The notes: generated by a model not told the origin, from the letters alone. 33,282 nt of DNA from Haliea sp. (GCA_009937575.1 JAACFI010000008.1:1-33282), one strand, 5' to 3'; numbered from the stretch's first letter, positions 8,115 to 17,103 are shown. Program-made: numbers and translations.

Positions 8115-9314
8115 ATGGGTAACCCCGAGACTTTCTATAAGGAGGCTCTGGCCTGGCTGGAGGCGAACTGCCCTCAATCCCAGCGCACCCCGGCCAGCCG
8201 GGAGGAACTGGTATATGGCGGCAATAAATGTGTCTTTCCCTCGGATGATGCGAAAACCTGGCTCGAACTCATGGCCGCCCGGGGCTGGACCGTGCCCACC
8301 TGGCCGAAAGAATATGGCGGTGCCGGGCTCTCGTCCGAGGAGGCCGGGCTTCTGCAAAAGGCCATGCGCAAGCTGGGCTGCCGCAGCCCATTGATCGGTC
8401 ATGGATTGTGGATGCTGGGCCCGGCGCTACTGGAGTACGGAACCCGCGAGCAGAAATTGCAGCACCTTCCTGGAATCGCCCGGGGAGAGATACGGTGGTG
8501 CCAGGGGTACAGTGAACCGGGCGCCGGCTCAGACCTGGCCAGTCTTCGCTGCCGCTGTGAAGACAAGGGCGACCACTTTCTGGTTAACGGGCAGAAGAGT
8601 TGGACCACTGACGGTAATCACGCTGACTGGATATTTGTGCTGGTGCGCACCGACTTCGACAATCCCGCCAAGCAGGCGGGAATCAGCTTTCTGCTGATTG
8701 ACCTGGAATCCGCGGGGGTAGAGGTGAAGCCCTGCACCCTGCTGGACGGCAACGAGGATTTCTGTGACACATTTTTTGACAATGTTGTGGTGCCCAGGGA
8801 AAACCTGGTAGGTGATATCAATGAGGGCTGGGCCATCGCCAAATCGCTACTGGTGCATGAGCGGACCATGATGTCGCAAATACAGGAATATATACCCAGG
8901 CTGCCCCATAGCGTGGTGGAGTACGCCAGGAACTACGTGGGCCTCGACGAAAATGGACAACTGGCCGACGATGCCCTGCGCGGCCAGTTGACCAGCCACC
9001 TGATGAATGCCCATGCGATGCAGCTGGCGCAACAGCGGGCCTTCGAAGAGAGACGTGCGGGGGTGCTGGACAAGCGATCCACGCTCTACTTCAAAGCCTG
9101 GGCGACTGAAGAAGACCAGCGAAAGGACGAATTGTTACTGGCCATGTTGGGGAGTGCCGCGTTGGGCTGGGAAGGAGATGGTTTCAGTGACGACGAGTTG
9201 CAGGTGACCCGTCAGTTCCTGACCAACAAGGCGCTTACCATCGGTGGCGGTACCACCGAGGTGCAATTGAATCTGATGGCCAGGGCGCTCGGTTTGCCCG
9301 GCCGGGAAGTGTAA
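8115..9314 (+). CDS. Acyl-CoA dehydrogenase
   Basis: The 399-residue protein has the acyl-CoA dehydrogenase layout: an N-terminal helical domain, the middle beta-domain signature YSEPGAGSD at residues 132-140 followed by QKSWTT, and a C-terminal helical domain ending in IGGGTTEVQ at residues 376-384. These flavoenzymes introduce a C2-C3 double bond into acyl-CoA thioesters. The position of the medium-chain enzyme's catalytic Glu in the C-terminal loop reads Gly here, as in many FadE-type enzymes that act on branched or polycyclic substrates, where the base is placed elsewhere. The frame is open to 7956, but AGGAG 8 nt before the ATG at 8115 fits the family start. The gene is divergent from the OYE operon and 22 nt before the secreted propeller-like gene. 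Confidence 0.93.
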   Translation: MGNPETFYKEALAWLEANCPQSQRTPASREELVYGGNKCVFPSDDAKTWLELMAARGWTVPTWPKEYGGAGLSSEEAGLLQKAMRKLGCRSPLIGHGLWMLGPALLEYGTREQKLQHLPGIARGEIRWCQGYSEPGAGSDLASLRCRCEDKGDHFLVNGQKSWTTDGNHADWIFVLVRTDFDNPAKQAGISFLLIDLESAGVEVKPCTLLDGNEDFCDTFFDNVVVPRENLVGDINEGWAIAKSLLVHERTMMSQIQEYIPRLPHSVVEYARNYVGLDENGQLADDALRGQLTSHLMNAHAMQLAQQRAFEERRAGVLDKRSTLYFKAWATEEDQRKDELLLAMLGSAALGWEGDGFSDDELQVTRQFLTNKALTIGGGTTEVQLNLMARALGLPGREV

Positions 9315-9336
9315 TAGAAGAGAAGGAATCGAATCG

Positions 9337-10971
9337 ATGAATATACAGAACATTTCTTGCGGCCTGGCCGCCACGGCCACCCTGGCCCTGGCGCTGCCCG
9401 CGCTGGCTGCCGGGGTTCCCGTGAACCACTGGCTGGCCGACAGTGCCTATCCGGTGTCTCACCACAATGCGGGCCAAACGGACTCCACCCCGGTAGACGG
9501 TCCCGATGTGGGCAAGCGCCTGTCCGTGGATGAGGTCCAGTCTGTGCCTCTGCTTTGGTCCTCGGCGCCTACCTTCAAGAACGTCAACGGTGAGCGTATC
9601 GTTATTGCCTCCAATCCCGCGGGCATTATCAAGGTTAAGGCTACCGGCGAGGACTTCACCCTGGTCTCTAATGTGCCCTACCCGGGGCGTGAAGACGTCC
9701 ACGCGAAAATTACTGACGAAAAGCTGCGCGAGACCATGCGCAGCATCGACGAAAAACGCCGTGGCAAGCAGGATCTCAGGCTGCTTATTAATTCCCTGTG
9801 GATGTTTGTCAAATTCGAAATCAATTTCCGCACTTTCCCCTCCGGGGCTTATTCGGTGATCGATAGTGACGGCTATCACTACACCAATTTCGATCGTCAG
9901 TTTCTGGTGAAGTCTTTCGACGGCAACGACGCTGACGCGCCTCTCGTGCCAGTGAAGCACGTCAATATTGTTGACCAATTGCCACCCGAGGACGCGGAGG
10001 AGGTGAGTTACCTGCTGGGTATCACCATGACCTACGACGGTCATATCGTGGCGGCCGCAGGCGGCGCGGTGATCCTGGTGAATCGCCAGCTGGAGGTAGT
10101 GGATTACGCGATGTTTCCGGGTGAAAAGGTGGAAAACTCCATTGCTGTCGATGAGGACAACGGCATCTACGTGGTGACTTCGAAAAACATGCACAAGCTG
10201 GTTTGGACGGGCTCCAGTCTCTCCAGGGAGGCGGCCGATGGCGCATGGTCATCACCCTATGAGGTGATGGCGGAGGGGGAGGCCCTGAAGATGGGTGCCG
10301 CGTCCCACGGTTCAGGTACAACGCCTTCCCTGTTGGGCTTCGGTGCCGATGAGGACCGCTTGGTGGTCATTTCCGACGGCAGTCCGGATGGCGCAAACCT
10401 GGTGGCATTCTGGCGCGACGAGATCCCCGCAGACTTCAAGCAGAAGCCAGGGACGCTGTCTCGCCGTATCGCTGACCAGATTCCCATGGGCATCAGTGCC
10501 ACCACCATCGAGGCCTCGCCGGTGACCCATGACAACGGTGTGATGGTTATCAATACGACCTATCCGGAGCCGGGACCCATTCCCGGCGACCTGATCAGTA
10601 ATGCCTTCCTGGCGGGAACAACCCGTCCGGCGCCTCTGGGACTCAAGAAATTCGACTGGCTGCCGGATGAGGATCGCTTTGTGGAGGCCTGGGGCATGCC
10701 GGATATCGACAATACCGACTGGATGCCACCGGCCGTCTCCACCAGCAACGGCCTGGTGTACATTGCCAACCGTCGCAGCGATAACTATGAGTACCTGGCG
10801 GCGGACTGGGAGACAGGCGAGGTGAAGGCGGTGTGGCCATTCCCGGATGACAGTGTGCTTTACAACAACTGGGGCGGTATTACCGTATTCCTGGAAGATG
10901 GAGACCTGCTGCTGGGCGGTTTCTTCGCTATTAAACGATACGATATAGGTGGATTACGCAGTAGGGAGTAA
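9337..10971 (+). CDS. Secreted beta-propeller-like protein, paralogue of the 1-1604 lipoprotein
   Basis: This 544-residue protein starts with a Sec signal peptide: a hydrophobic core at about residues 8-24 and an A-L-A|A-type cleavage near residue 25, with no lipobox. The ATG at 9337 is preceded by AAGGA. It should be exported to the periplasm. The body shares spaced blocks with the partial lipoprotein at 1-1604: TYDGHIV, KNMHKLVW, ADGAW, SGTTPSLLGFG and FWRDEIP. These look like propeller blades or repeats. I do not recognise a characterised family and assign no activity; sensor, lactonase-like or binding roles are all possible. Its last 18 nt overlap the 3' end of TetR1, which is convergent. 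It follows the acyl-CoA dehydrogenase by 22 nt and probably shares its transcript. Confidence 0.9.
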   Translation: MNIQNISCGLAATATLALALPALAAGVPVNHWLADSAYPVSHHNAGQTDSTPVDGPDVGKRLSVDEVQSVPLLWSSAPTFKNVNGERIVIASNPAGIIKVKATGEDFTLVSNVPYPGREDVHAKITDEKLRETMRSIDEKRRGKQDLRLLINSLWMFVKFEINFRTFPSGAYSVIDSDGYHYTNFDRQFLVKSFDGNDADAPLVPVKHVNIVDQLPPEDAEEVSYLLGITMTYDGHIVAAAGGAVILVNRQLEVVDYAMFPGEKVENSIAVDEDNGIYVVTSKNMHKLVWTGSSLSREAADGAWSSPYEVMAEGEALKMGAASHGSGTTPSLLGFGADEDRLVVISDGSPDGANLVAFWRDEIPADFKQKPGTLSRRIADQIPMGISATTIEASPVTHDNGVMVINTTYPEPGPIPGDLISNAFLAGTTRPAPLGLKKFDWLPDEDRFVEAWGMPDIDNTDWMPPAVSTSNGLVYIANRRSDNYEYLAADWETGEVKAVWPFPDDSVLYNNWGGITVFLEDGDLLLGGFFAIKRYDIGGLRSRE

Positions 10972-11520
10972 TCTTGAAATAAGCCCAGCGGCCTCACAGT
11001 GCGCGCAGATGTCGTGTTCGTGCTCTATTACGGCGATTGCTGCTTCGGTGATTGCTGCCCGTGCAATCCGGTCACACATCTCAGTCTGCTCGTGACCTGC
11101 TGCTTGCAGTCCGGGGTCGTTTCTCGCCAGCGCGCCGGACCAGGGAAAGTGTTGTGAACTGGACCAGTGCGCCCTGCCGAGTATGTTGGGGCCATCCTCC
11201 AGAGTGATGCGGCGGAAAGCCTGGTCTTCGCACAATTTCAGGAACGCTTCCCATGCGAGGACAGATGACCCGGAATTCAGGGCCTCCAGCGCCTGAAGCT
11301 CCATCAACCCATGTACCGCGGTAAATAACCCGAGTTTGCTCCCGAAATGGTAGTAAATGGGCCTGATGGTCATGTCGCAGGACTCTGCGATCTCCTCCAG
11401 TGAAGTCGACGCATATCCCTGTTGCCCGAACAGGTGGCAGGCGGCGGCCAACAGCGTCTCGCGAGTTTCCTCCCGACGCTCGGCCTGGGTGCGTTTTCCA
11501 TCTTTTTTCCGCTCACTCAT
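10954..11520 (-). CDS. TetR-family regulator 1 (candidate regulon repressor)
   Basis: The protein has 188 residues. A basic N-terminal arm (KRTQAERR) leads into a TetR helix-turn-helix at about residues 39-60, with recognition segment TIRPIYYHFGSK. The C-terminal ligand-binding domain carries FRRITLEDGPNILGR, a block also found in TetR2 as FRRVVLIDGPNILGR. The ATG at 11520 has only a weak purine-rich site upstream. The gene is divergent from the WES/DGAT operon, and two operator copies lie in the gap, so it probably represses itself and that operon. The ligand-binding part departs from TetR2 after the shared block, and the inducer may therefore differ. Its 3' end overlaps the preceding convergent gene by 18 nt. 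Confidence 0.92.
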   Translation of the reverse strand: MSERKKDGKRTQAERREETRETLLAAACHLFGQQGYASTSLEEIAESCDMTIRPIYYHFGSKLGLFTAVHGLMELQALEALNSGSSVLAWEAFLKLCEDQAFRRITLEDGPNILGRAHWSSSQHFPWSGALARNDPGLQAAGHEQTEMCDRIARAAITEAAIAVIEHEHDICAHCEAAGLISRLLPTA

Positions 11521-11543
11521 ATCATTTTCTTTGTTGCATCATG

Positions 11544-11572
11544 TTGACATATGTAATTATGCTGCATATCAT
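11544..11572 (+). promoter_or_regulatory. Sigma70 promoter for the WES/acyl-CoA synthetase operon
   Basis: A perfect -35 TTGACA (11544-11549), a 17-nt spacer and -10 TATCAT (11567-11572) are seen. The first operator copy occupies the spacer. The expected start near 11579 gives a leader of about 66 nt before the TTG at 11645. Confidence 0.75.
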
Positions 11573-11591
11573 ATGTAATGTCACTACAAAA
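11549..11591. promoter_or_regulatory. Tandem operator pair B
   Basis: Copy one at 11549-11569 reads ATATGTA, 7 nt, TGCATAT. Copy two at 11571-11591 reads ATATGTA, 7 nt, TACAAAA. They are offset by 22 bp. The pair lies between divergent TetR1 and the WES/DGAT operon and overlaps both predicted promoters. Confidence 0.82.
11556..11584 (-). promoter_or_regulatory. Sigma70 promoter for TetR1
   Basis: On the minus strand, -35 GTGACA (11584-11579), a 17-nt spacer and -10 CATAAT (11561-11556) are seen, each box one base from consensus. It overlaps the opposing WES promoter and both operator copies. The leader to the ATG at 11520 would be about 29 nt. Confidence 0.6.
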
Positions 11592-11644
11592 TATGCAGCG
11601 GCCGGTAAATGGTTCCGGCCGGGTCAGCGACAGGAGGAGATACC

Positions 11645-13180
11645 TTGATCAAAGCACTGAGCCCCGCGGATGCGATTTTCTTCTTTACCGAGTCACCGAC
11701 GCAGCACCAGCACACCTTAGGCGTCATCGTGCTGGACCCCAGTACGGCACCCGGTGTGTGTGACGTCGGTACCCTGATTGACCTGTCGGAGAGCCTCGTG
11801 GACGAGGCGCCCGGCTATCGCCTGAAATTCGTCGATTCGCCGGCGACCATGGGCGTTCCCATGCTGGCGGAAGATCCGGATTTCAATATTCACAACCATA
11901 TACGCCATGTCGCCCTGCCGCAGCCCGGGGACATGGATCAGCTACAGGACCTGGTGGCGGATATTGCCAGCCGGCCCCTGAACCACGAGATTCCCCTGTG
12001 GGAAAACTGGTTCGTGTCCGGCCTGGAAGGTGGCTTGATCGCCATCGTCAGCAAGTCGCACCACAGCCTGTCGGACGGGGTGAACGGCGCCGAAACCATG
12101 GCAAAAATGTTCGACCTGGAGCCCGATCCGCCGAAGCGTGAAGAAAAAAAGGTGCAGAATAGTGTGAAGCACGCCAGGACGCCCTCGACCCTGGAAATCG
12201 TGCGCGAGGCTATCGAGGCGCGCCGCAAGAGCCCAAGTGCGGCTGAAATGGCCACCAAGGCGGTAAAGGGGTTGATGCGCCGCAGGGAGGTAAGCAACCA
12301 GTGTGATAACGCTGAACTGCTGCCGGGCAACACATTGAGGGCGCCGAAGGTTTTCTTCAATGGTCAAATCACGTCCCGGCGCAGTGTGGCCCTTGGGGCG
12401 CTGCCGCTGAATGATGTCAAGACAGTGAAGAACGCCTTCGGTGTGTCAGTGAACGACGCGATACTGGCAGTGGCAGCGATAGCGGTGAGGCGGTACCTGG
12501 AGCTGCATGATGATCTCCCCCAGGAAGCCCTGAGTTGCATGGTGCCTCTGAGTCTCGACCTGAATAAGGTGGGAGAAGGCGCAGACAATGGGGACGCCGC
12601 CAACCAGGTCCAGGTCATGAATGTAAAGTTCCCGGTCCAGATCGAAGACCCGGTAGAACTGATCGAGACATTGCACAAGTGTTCCAGCGCGGCGAAACAG
12701 CGCTTTAATGACACCTTCGACAATATGATGCTGACGGTAGTGGATACCCTTTCCCCCCACCTTGCGGGGCCGGCAATGTCCTTCATGACCGGGGATTTCT
12801 CTGCCCGTTTTCCAGCCAGCAACCTGGGGGTGTCCACCATTCCCGGACCGTCCTTCCCGCTCTATATGCGGGGTGCGAAAGTCGTGGGCAACTATCCCAT
12901 GGGGCCGATCCCCAACGGCATTGGCCTGGGTATTACCATGATGAGTTACATGGATGACCTGTATTTCACAGTGCAGGGTTGCCGGGAGAAGACCCCCGAT
13001 ATCGATCGACTGGCGGAATTTATGGACGAGGCCCTCCAGGTATTGCTGAAAGCGGCGCATCGTGTTGCCGCGCCTGAGAAAAAAGCGAAAAGACCCGCCC
13101 GCAAAATCTCGGCGAAACCCCGGGCGAAATCGAAAGCCAAAACCCGGGCCAAGACCCGCAAGACCGCCGCCAGGCGTTGA
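11645..13180 (+). CDS. Wax ester synthase/diacylglycerol acyltransferase (WES/DGAT) 1
   Basis: The protein has 511 residues. The family active site HHSLSDG (HHxxxDG) is at residues 139-145, preceded by the PLW motif (IPLWENW) and followed by the ND motif in SVNDAILAV. WES/DGAT enzymes transfer an acyl group from acyl-CoA to a fatty alcohol or diacylglycerol, and some accept other alcohols; they usually act at the inner membrane or on lipid droplets. The start is a TTG with a strong AGGAGGAG site 5-7 nt upstream; an ORF from 11609 would start before that site. The last roughly 35 residues form an unusual Lys/Arg/Ala-rich tail with AKxK-like repeats, absent from the two paralogues here. It is the first gene of a four-gene operon. 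Confidence 0.93.
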   Translation: MIKALSPADAIFFFTESPTQHQHTLGVIVLDPSTAPGVCDVGTLIDLSESLVDEAPGYRLKFVDSPATMGVPMLAEDPDFNIHNHIRHVALPQPGDMDQLQDLVADIASRPLNHEIPLWENWFVSGLEGGLIAIVSKSHHSLSDGVNGAETMAKMFDLEPDPPKREEKKVQNSVKHARTPSTLEIVREAIEARRKSPSAAEMATKAVKGLMRRREVSNQCDNAELLPGNTLRAPKVFFNGQITSRRSVALGALPLNDVKTVKNAFGVSVNDAILAVAAIAVRRYLELHDDLPQEALSCMVPLSLDLNKVGEGADNGDAANQVQVMNVKFPVQIEDPVELIETLHKCSSAAKQRFNDTFDNMMLTVVDTLSPHLAGPAMSFMTGDFSARFPASNLGVSTIPGPSFPLYMRGAKVVGNYPMGPIPNGIGLGITMMSYMDDLYFTVQGCREKTPDIDRLAEFMDEALQVLLKAAHRVAAPEKKAKRPARKISAKPRAKSKAKTRAKTRKTAARR

Positions 13181-13224
13181 TAATTCAGCCCGATACAGTG
13201 GCGCAGGAAAACAGGAAAACCGAT

Positions 13225-14844
13225 ATGACGACTTACAATCTGGCTGATCTCTTCGAACAGGTGGTAGACAAGGTTCCCGCCTGGGAGGCCATTGTCACCG
13301 AGAATACGCGCCTCAACTATGCGGAACTGGAAGCCCGCGCAAATCAACTGGCGCACTTCCTGCAAAGCCGGGGAGTCGGCCAGGGAGACCACATCGGCCT
13401 GCATCTCAAGAACGACAACGAGTACATAGAGGGTATGCTGGCGGCTTTCAAATTACGCGCGGTGCCAGTCAATATCAATTACAACTACGTGGAAGGCGAG
13501 CTGAATTATGTCTACAACGACGCTGACCTGGTGGCCCTGCTGGTTCATCGTTCCTACATAGGACGGTCGGCCTCGGTAGTGTCGGATGTTCCCAGCCTGC
13601 ACACCCAGATTGTGGTCAATGACGCCAGCGAGGAAGCTACACCGGAGGGTTGGTTCGAATACGAGGACGCTTTATCGAGTGCTTCCAGTGATCGGGATTT
13701 CGGGCCGCGCAGTTCGGACGACGTCTACATCATCTATACCGGTGGCACCACGGGTATGCCCAAGGGCGTCATGTGGCGTCACGAGGATATCTTTTTTGCC
13801 TCCCTGGGCGGCGGGGATCCGGATCGTACCCAGGGCCCCATCAGCAGGCCGGAACAATTGAGTGAACGTATCGGTGAATTCCAGATGGCTACCCTGGGAG
13901 CACCGCCCTTCATGCACGCGGCAGCCCAGTGGACAGCCCTGTCGCAGATGTATTCCGGCGGCAAACTGGTAATACCGGCCCACGGCAACTTTGACGTGAA
14001 GGCTATTCTGGACGCTTGCGCTGAGGAAAAAGTGATAGCCCTGACATTGGTGGGCGACGCCATGGCGACACCGATCGCGGATGCCCTGGAAGCCTCCCCC
14101 GATAGCTGGGACCTGTCCGGCCTCTTTGTCATCGCATCCGGTGGGGCGGTGTTGTCCCCGGCGGTGAAAGACCGCCTGTTGGAACTGTTGCCCGGGAAAA
14201 TGATCGTCGACGGCCTGGGTTCCTCCGAAACCGGCGTTATGGGTAACAAGACCAGCGGTCTGGGTGGAGAAGAGAGCGCAGAGCCGCGTTTCACAGTCGG
14301 TGAGTTTGTCCAGGTACTGGACGACAATATGCAACCGGTAGCGGCGGGTTCAGGTATCGTGGGCAAACTCGCTCGCGGCGGCCACGTGCCGCTGGGCTAC
14401 TACAACGCGCCGGAAAAATCCGCGGAAACTTTCGTCGAAGTGGATGGCAAGCGCTGGTCCTTGCCTGGCGACCTGGCCATGGTGGAGGCGGACAATACCG
14501 TGCTGTTGCTGGGTCGCGGTTCCACCAGTATCAACAGCGGTGGCGAGAAAATCTTCCCCGAGGAAGTCGAATCCGCCCTCAAGGCGCACCCTGTCGTCTA
14601 CGACGCTGTCGTGGTCGGTGTTCCAGACGAGCGCTGGGGCCAGGCGGTGACCGCCGTTTGCCAGTTTCGCGAAGGACAGGCGGTGTCCTACGAAGACCTC
14701 AAGGAATTCTGCCGCACACAGGTGGCGGCCTACAAGATTCCGCGGCTGCTGTTGCACTGCGAACAGATCAAACGTTCACCGGCGGGCAAGGCCGATTACC
14801 CCTGGGCCAGGAACTTCGCCCTGGAATCCCTGGGACTGAATTAG
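13225..14844 (+). CDS. Acyl-CoA synthetase (AMP-forming, FadD-like)
   Basis: This 539-residue adenylate-forming enzyme shows the family motifs in order: the phosphate-binding loop YTGGTTGMPKG at residues 171-181, SSETG at 333-337, a GD pair at 415-416, and GEKIFPEEVE at 440-449. The adenylation Lys522 is in SPAGK near the C-terminus. It activates a carboxylic acid to acyl-CoA with ATP. The sequence YTGGTTGMPKGVMWRHED recalls, from memory, mycobacterial FadD17/FadD19-type synthetases linked to steroid side chains and long-chain acids. That points to a bulky or long-chain substrate but does not prove it. I choose the ATG at 13225, preceded by an AGGAAA stretch, rather than an upstream TTG at 13177. 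It lies between two WES/DGAT genes, with gaps of 44 and 20 nt. Confidence 0.94.
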   Translation: MTTYNLADLFEQVVDKVPAWEAIVTENTRLNYAELEARANQLAHFLQSRGVGQGDHIGLHLKNDNEYIEGMLAAFKLRAVPVNINYNYVEGELNYVYNDADLVALLVHRSYIGRSASVVSDVPSLHTQIVVNDASEEATPEGWFEYEDALSSASSDRDFGPRSSDDVYIIYTGGTTGMPKGVMWRHEDIFFASLGGGDPDRTQGPISRPEQLSERIGEFQMATLGAPPFMHAAAQWTALSQMYSGGKLVIPAHGNFDVKAILDACAEEKVIALTLVGDAMATPIADALEASPDSWDLSGLFVIASGGAVLSPAVKDRLLELLPGKMIVDGLGSSETGVMGNKTSGLGGEESAEPRFTVGEFVQVLDDNMQPVAAGSGIVGKLARGGHVPLGYYNAPEKSAETFVEVDGKRWSLPGDLAMVEADNTVLLLGRGSTSINSGGEKIFPEEVESALKAHPVVYDAVVVGVPDERWGQAVTAVCQFREGQAVSYEDLKEFCRTQVAAYKIPRLLLHCEQIKRSPAGKADYPWARNFALESLGLN

Positions 14845-14864
14845 CTTCGCGGCAGGATTTGACG

Positions 14865-16262
14865 ATGCAGCGTTTGAAAGGTGGCGATGCGGTATACCTC
14901 TACCAGGAAACACCCTCTGCACCGCAGCATACGCTGAAGGTCTCGATCATGCGGCCCCTGCACCCACACGCTGACAAAGAGCGGGCCAAGCAGTTCTTCC
15001 TGGCCACCATTCACCGGGTTCCCGCACTGCGCTGGCGTATTGTTCCAGTGCCATTCGGTTTGCATCACCCGTTGGCGATCGAGGATCCGGAGTTCGACCT
15101 GGACAACCACTTCAACCATGTTGCGCTGCCGGGAGCCGGCACCATGCGCGAACTCGACGAGATGGTGGCCCAGATCGCCAGCAATCCCCTGGACCGCAAT
15201 CGCCCTCTGTGGGAAATGTGGATGATAGAGGGCCTGGAGGATGGGCGGCTTGCATTCGTTCTCAAGGCACATCACGCCATCGCCGATGGCATGGCCTCGG
15301 TTAATCTCTTTACCCGGATGCTCAGCCCGATTTCTCCGGATGAGAGCGTGCCGGAATGGCGCCCACGGGGGTTGCCCGGTGCAAGACGCCTCGTACTGGG
15401 CGCAATCAGGGATCACCTGCGCTACGACGCTTTGAAATTTCCTGAATTCCTGCGCACGGTGCTGGCCCGGCAGAAGTCGGCTCGCATTCACCGCAAGGCT
15501 TCGCAGGTGCCCGTTTTCGATCCAATGGAGGATATTATTCCCCCCAGCCGCTTCAACGGTGCGCTTTCCCCGCGCCGCGGGTTTGCGACACGGAGCCTGC
15601 CCCTGGCGGACGTTCGTGCGCTGAAATCACAGTTGGAGGGAACGATCAACGACGTGATCCTGGCCCTGGTCGCCGGTGGGCTGCGGCGTTACCTGCAGGA
15701 CGCAGGAGCGCCAGCCGAACAGCCCCTGATCACCGTGATTCCTGTCTCGGCGGATGAGCCCGGTACTGAGCGCCTGTTCGGCAACAATATCGCCATCATG
15801 GGGAGCCGGCTTCACGCCGACATCGATGATCCCCTGGAGCGATTCCGGGCCACCAGGGAATCCACACTGGCAGCCAAGCAGTTCCTCGAGGTCTACGGCC
15901 GTAATACCCTGCCGTCCATCACCCACTACCTGCTCCCCGCCCTGGTGCGTATTCCCCGCCAGCGCGAGTACCGCCTGAAACTGGCCGACGAGCCCGGCTA
16001 CAAGTATCCCTGCCAGGTGGCGGTTTCCAATGTTCCCGGTCCGCGAGAGAGGCTGGAGACAGAACAGGCGGTGTTGGAGTCGTTGTATTCTGTGGGTCCA
16101 CTGCAGGAGGGCAATGGCCTGAACATCACGGTCTGGAGCTATTGCGACCAACTGAATTTCAGCGTGATCTGTTGTCGTAAGCGAGTGCCTGACCCGGATC
16201 GTATTGCCACCGCGGTGGAAACCGAACTGGAAGTGCTGAAGGAGTGTGTCGTTGCCCACTGA
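14865..16262 (+). CDS. Wax ester synthase/diacylglycerol acyltransferase (WES/DGAT) 2
   Basis: The protein has 465 residues. HHAIADG (HHxxxDG) is at residues 136-142, with the PLW motif at 114-116 and the ND motif in TINDVILAL. The N-terminus MQRLKGGDAVYLY is nearly the same as that of WES/DGAT 3 (MQRLNGSDAIFLY), which fixes the start at 14865, with AGGA 7 nt upstream; the frame itself is open from 14658 inside the synthetase gene. It catalyses acyl-CoA-dependent ester formation. The acyl-CoA could be supplied by the synthetase 20 nt upstream. The gene ends overlapping the start of the alpha/beta hydrolase gene. Confidence 0.94.
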   Translation: MQRLKGGDAVYLYQETPSAPQHTLKVSIMRPLHPHADKERAKQFFLATIHRVPALRWRIVPVPFGLHHPLAIEDPEFDLDNHFNHVALPGAGTMRELDEMVAQIASNPLDRNRPLWEMWMIEGLEDGRLAFVLKAHHAIADGMASVNLFTRMLSPISPDESVPEWRPRGLPGARRLVLGAIRDHLRYDALKFPEFLRTVLARQKSARIHRKASQVPVFDPMEDIIPPSRFNGALSPRRGFATRSLPLADVRALKSQLEGTINDVILALVAGGLRRYLQDAGAPAEQPLITVIPVSADEPGTERLFGNNIAIMGSRLHADIDDPLERFRATRESTLAAKQFLEVYGRNTLPSITHYLLPALVRIPRQREYRLKLADEPGYKYPCQVAVSNVPGPRERLETEQAVLESLYSVGPLQEGNGLNITVWSYCDQLNFSVICCRKRVPDPDRIATAVETELEVLKECVVAH

Positions 16263-17103
16263 ACCCCTGTATTCCGTCAACGATCGGAGTGACCAGGCAG
16301 AAAATCAGCGCATCCAGGTAGCTGGATGCTGCACGGCCGAGCTTGCCGCTGAGGTCATAGGCGAGGGCGTTTCCTATCTTTGGAGCCACGCATTACTGGG
16401 CAGCATGGCCCAGGACCTCGACGGAGGCGTATTGGCCTGGCGCGACCTGATCGATCTCTGCCGGGTGATACGCTTCGACGCTCGTGGTCACGGCCTCTCG
16501 GGGACTTCGGGTAAGCCGCAAGACTACCGCTGGGACAACCAGGCGCGTAGCCTGTGGGAAGTTGCCGACCATTTTACCGACGACAGGATTATCCTGGGAG
16601 GGGCCTCCATGGGCAGCGCCGTGTCATTGCACGCGGCCTGTCAACGGCCGGACCGCGTAAAAGGCCTGGTACTGGTGATACCGCCCCGGGCCTGGGAGTG
16701 GCGCGAGGGCAAGGCCGGCGGCTACCGAATCACCGCTAATGTGGTGAAGTATACCCGTGGACTGCCGTTCCGGCTGCTGGGCCGGGTGCCTTTCAGACAA
16801 AGCGAGAGCTTTCGAAGGAACGCCCGCGGGGTCATGGCGCGGGACCTGGCGCAGGTGAGGCCTGAGGGCGTGGTTGGAGCCATGCGCGGAGCGGCCCTGT
16901 CAGACTTCCCGGCCCGGGAGGCGCTGGCCAGGTTGGAAATACCGGCCCTGATTCTTGCGTGGCCGGATGATTCCACCCATCCCCTGGTGGTGGCCGAGGA
17001 GTTGAATCGCATTTTGCCGAATAGCCGGCTGGAAGTGGCCCGCCGGGAAAGTGATCCCTATGCGTGGTCAGGCAGGGTGCGGGATTTCATTCGTTCCCTG
17101 TAA
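16252..17103 (+). CDS. Alpha/beta hydrolase, possibly with an altered catalytic triad
   Basis: The protein has about 283 residues of the alpha/beta hydrolase fold. The oxyanion-loop strand (LWSHALLGS) comes first, then the FDARGHGLS turn, then the nucleophile elbow G-A-S-M-G with Ser119. Asp in WPDDS is a plausible acid residue. The C-terminal position where the catalytic His normally sits in a GHxxxxE-type motif reads RRESDPYAW, with no His. A His occurs earlier, in STHP. Either a different His serves or the enzyme is impaired. Start choice: AAGGAG at 16239-16244 is 7 nt from the TTG at 16252 but touches the GTG at 16246, so the TTG fits better. It is the last gene of the operon and overlaps the WES/DGAT 2 stop. 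Confidence 0.88.
   Translation: MPTEPLYSVNDRSDQAENQRIQVAGCCTAELAAEVIGEGVSYLWSHALLGSMAQDLDGGVLAWRDLIDLCRVIRFDARGHGLSGTSGKPQDYRWDNQARSLWEVADHFTDDRIILGGASMGSAVSLHAACQRPDRVKGLVLVIPPRAWEWREGKAGGYRITANVVKYTRGLPFRLLGRVPFRQSESFRRNARGVMARDLAQVRPEGVVGAMRGAALSDFPAREALARLEIPALILAWPDDSTHPLVVAEELNRILPNSRLEVARRESDPYAWSGRVRDFIRSL

Noticed and set aside
9235-10194. Minus-strand 319-codon frame
   Set aside because: Antisense to the secreted propeller-like gene and the acyl-CoA dehydrogenase end, which both have clear signals and motifs.
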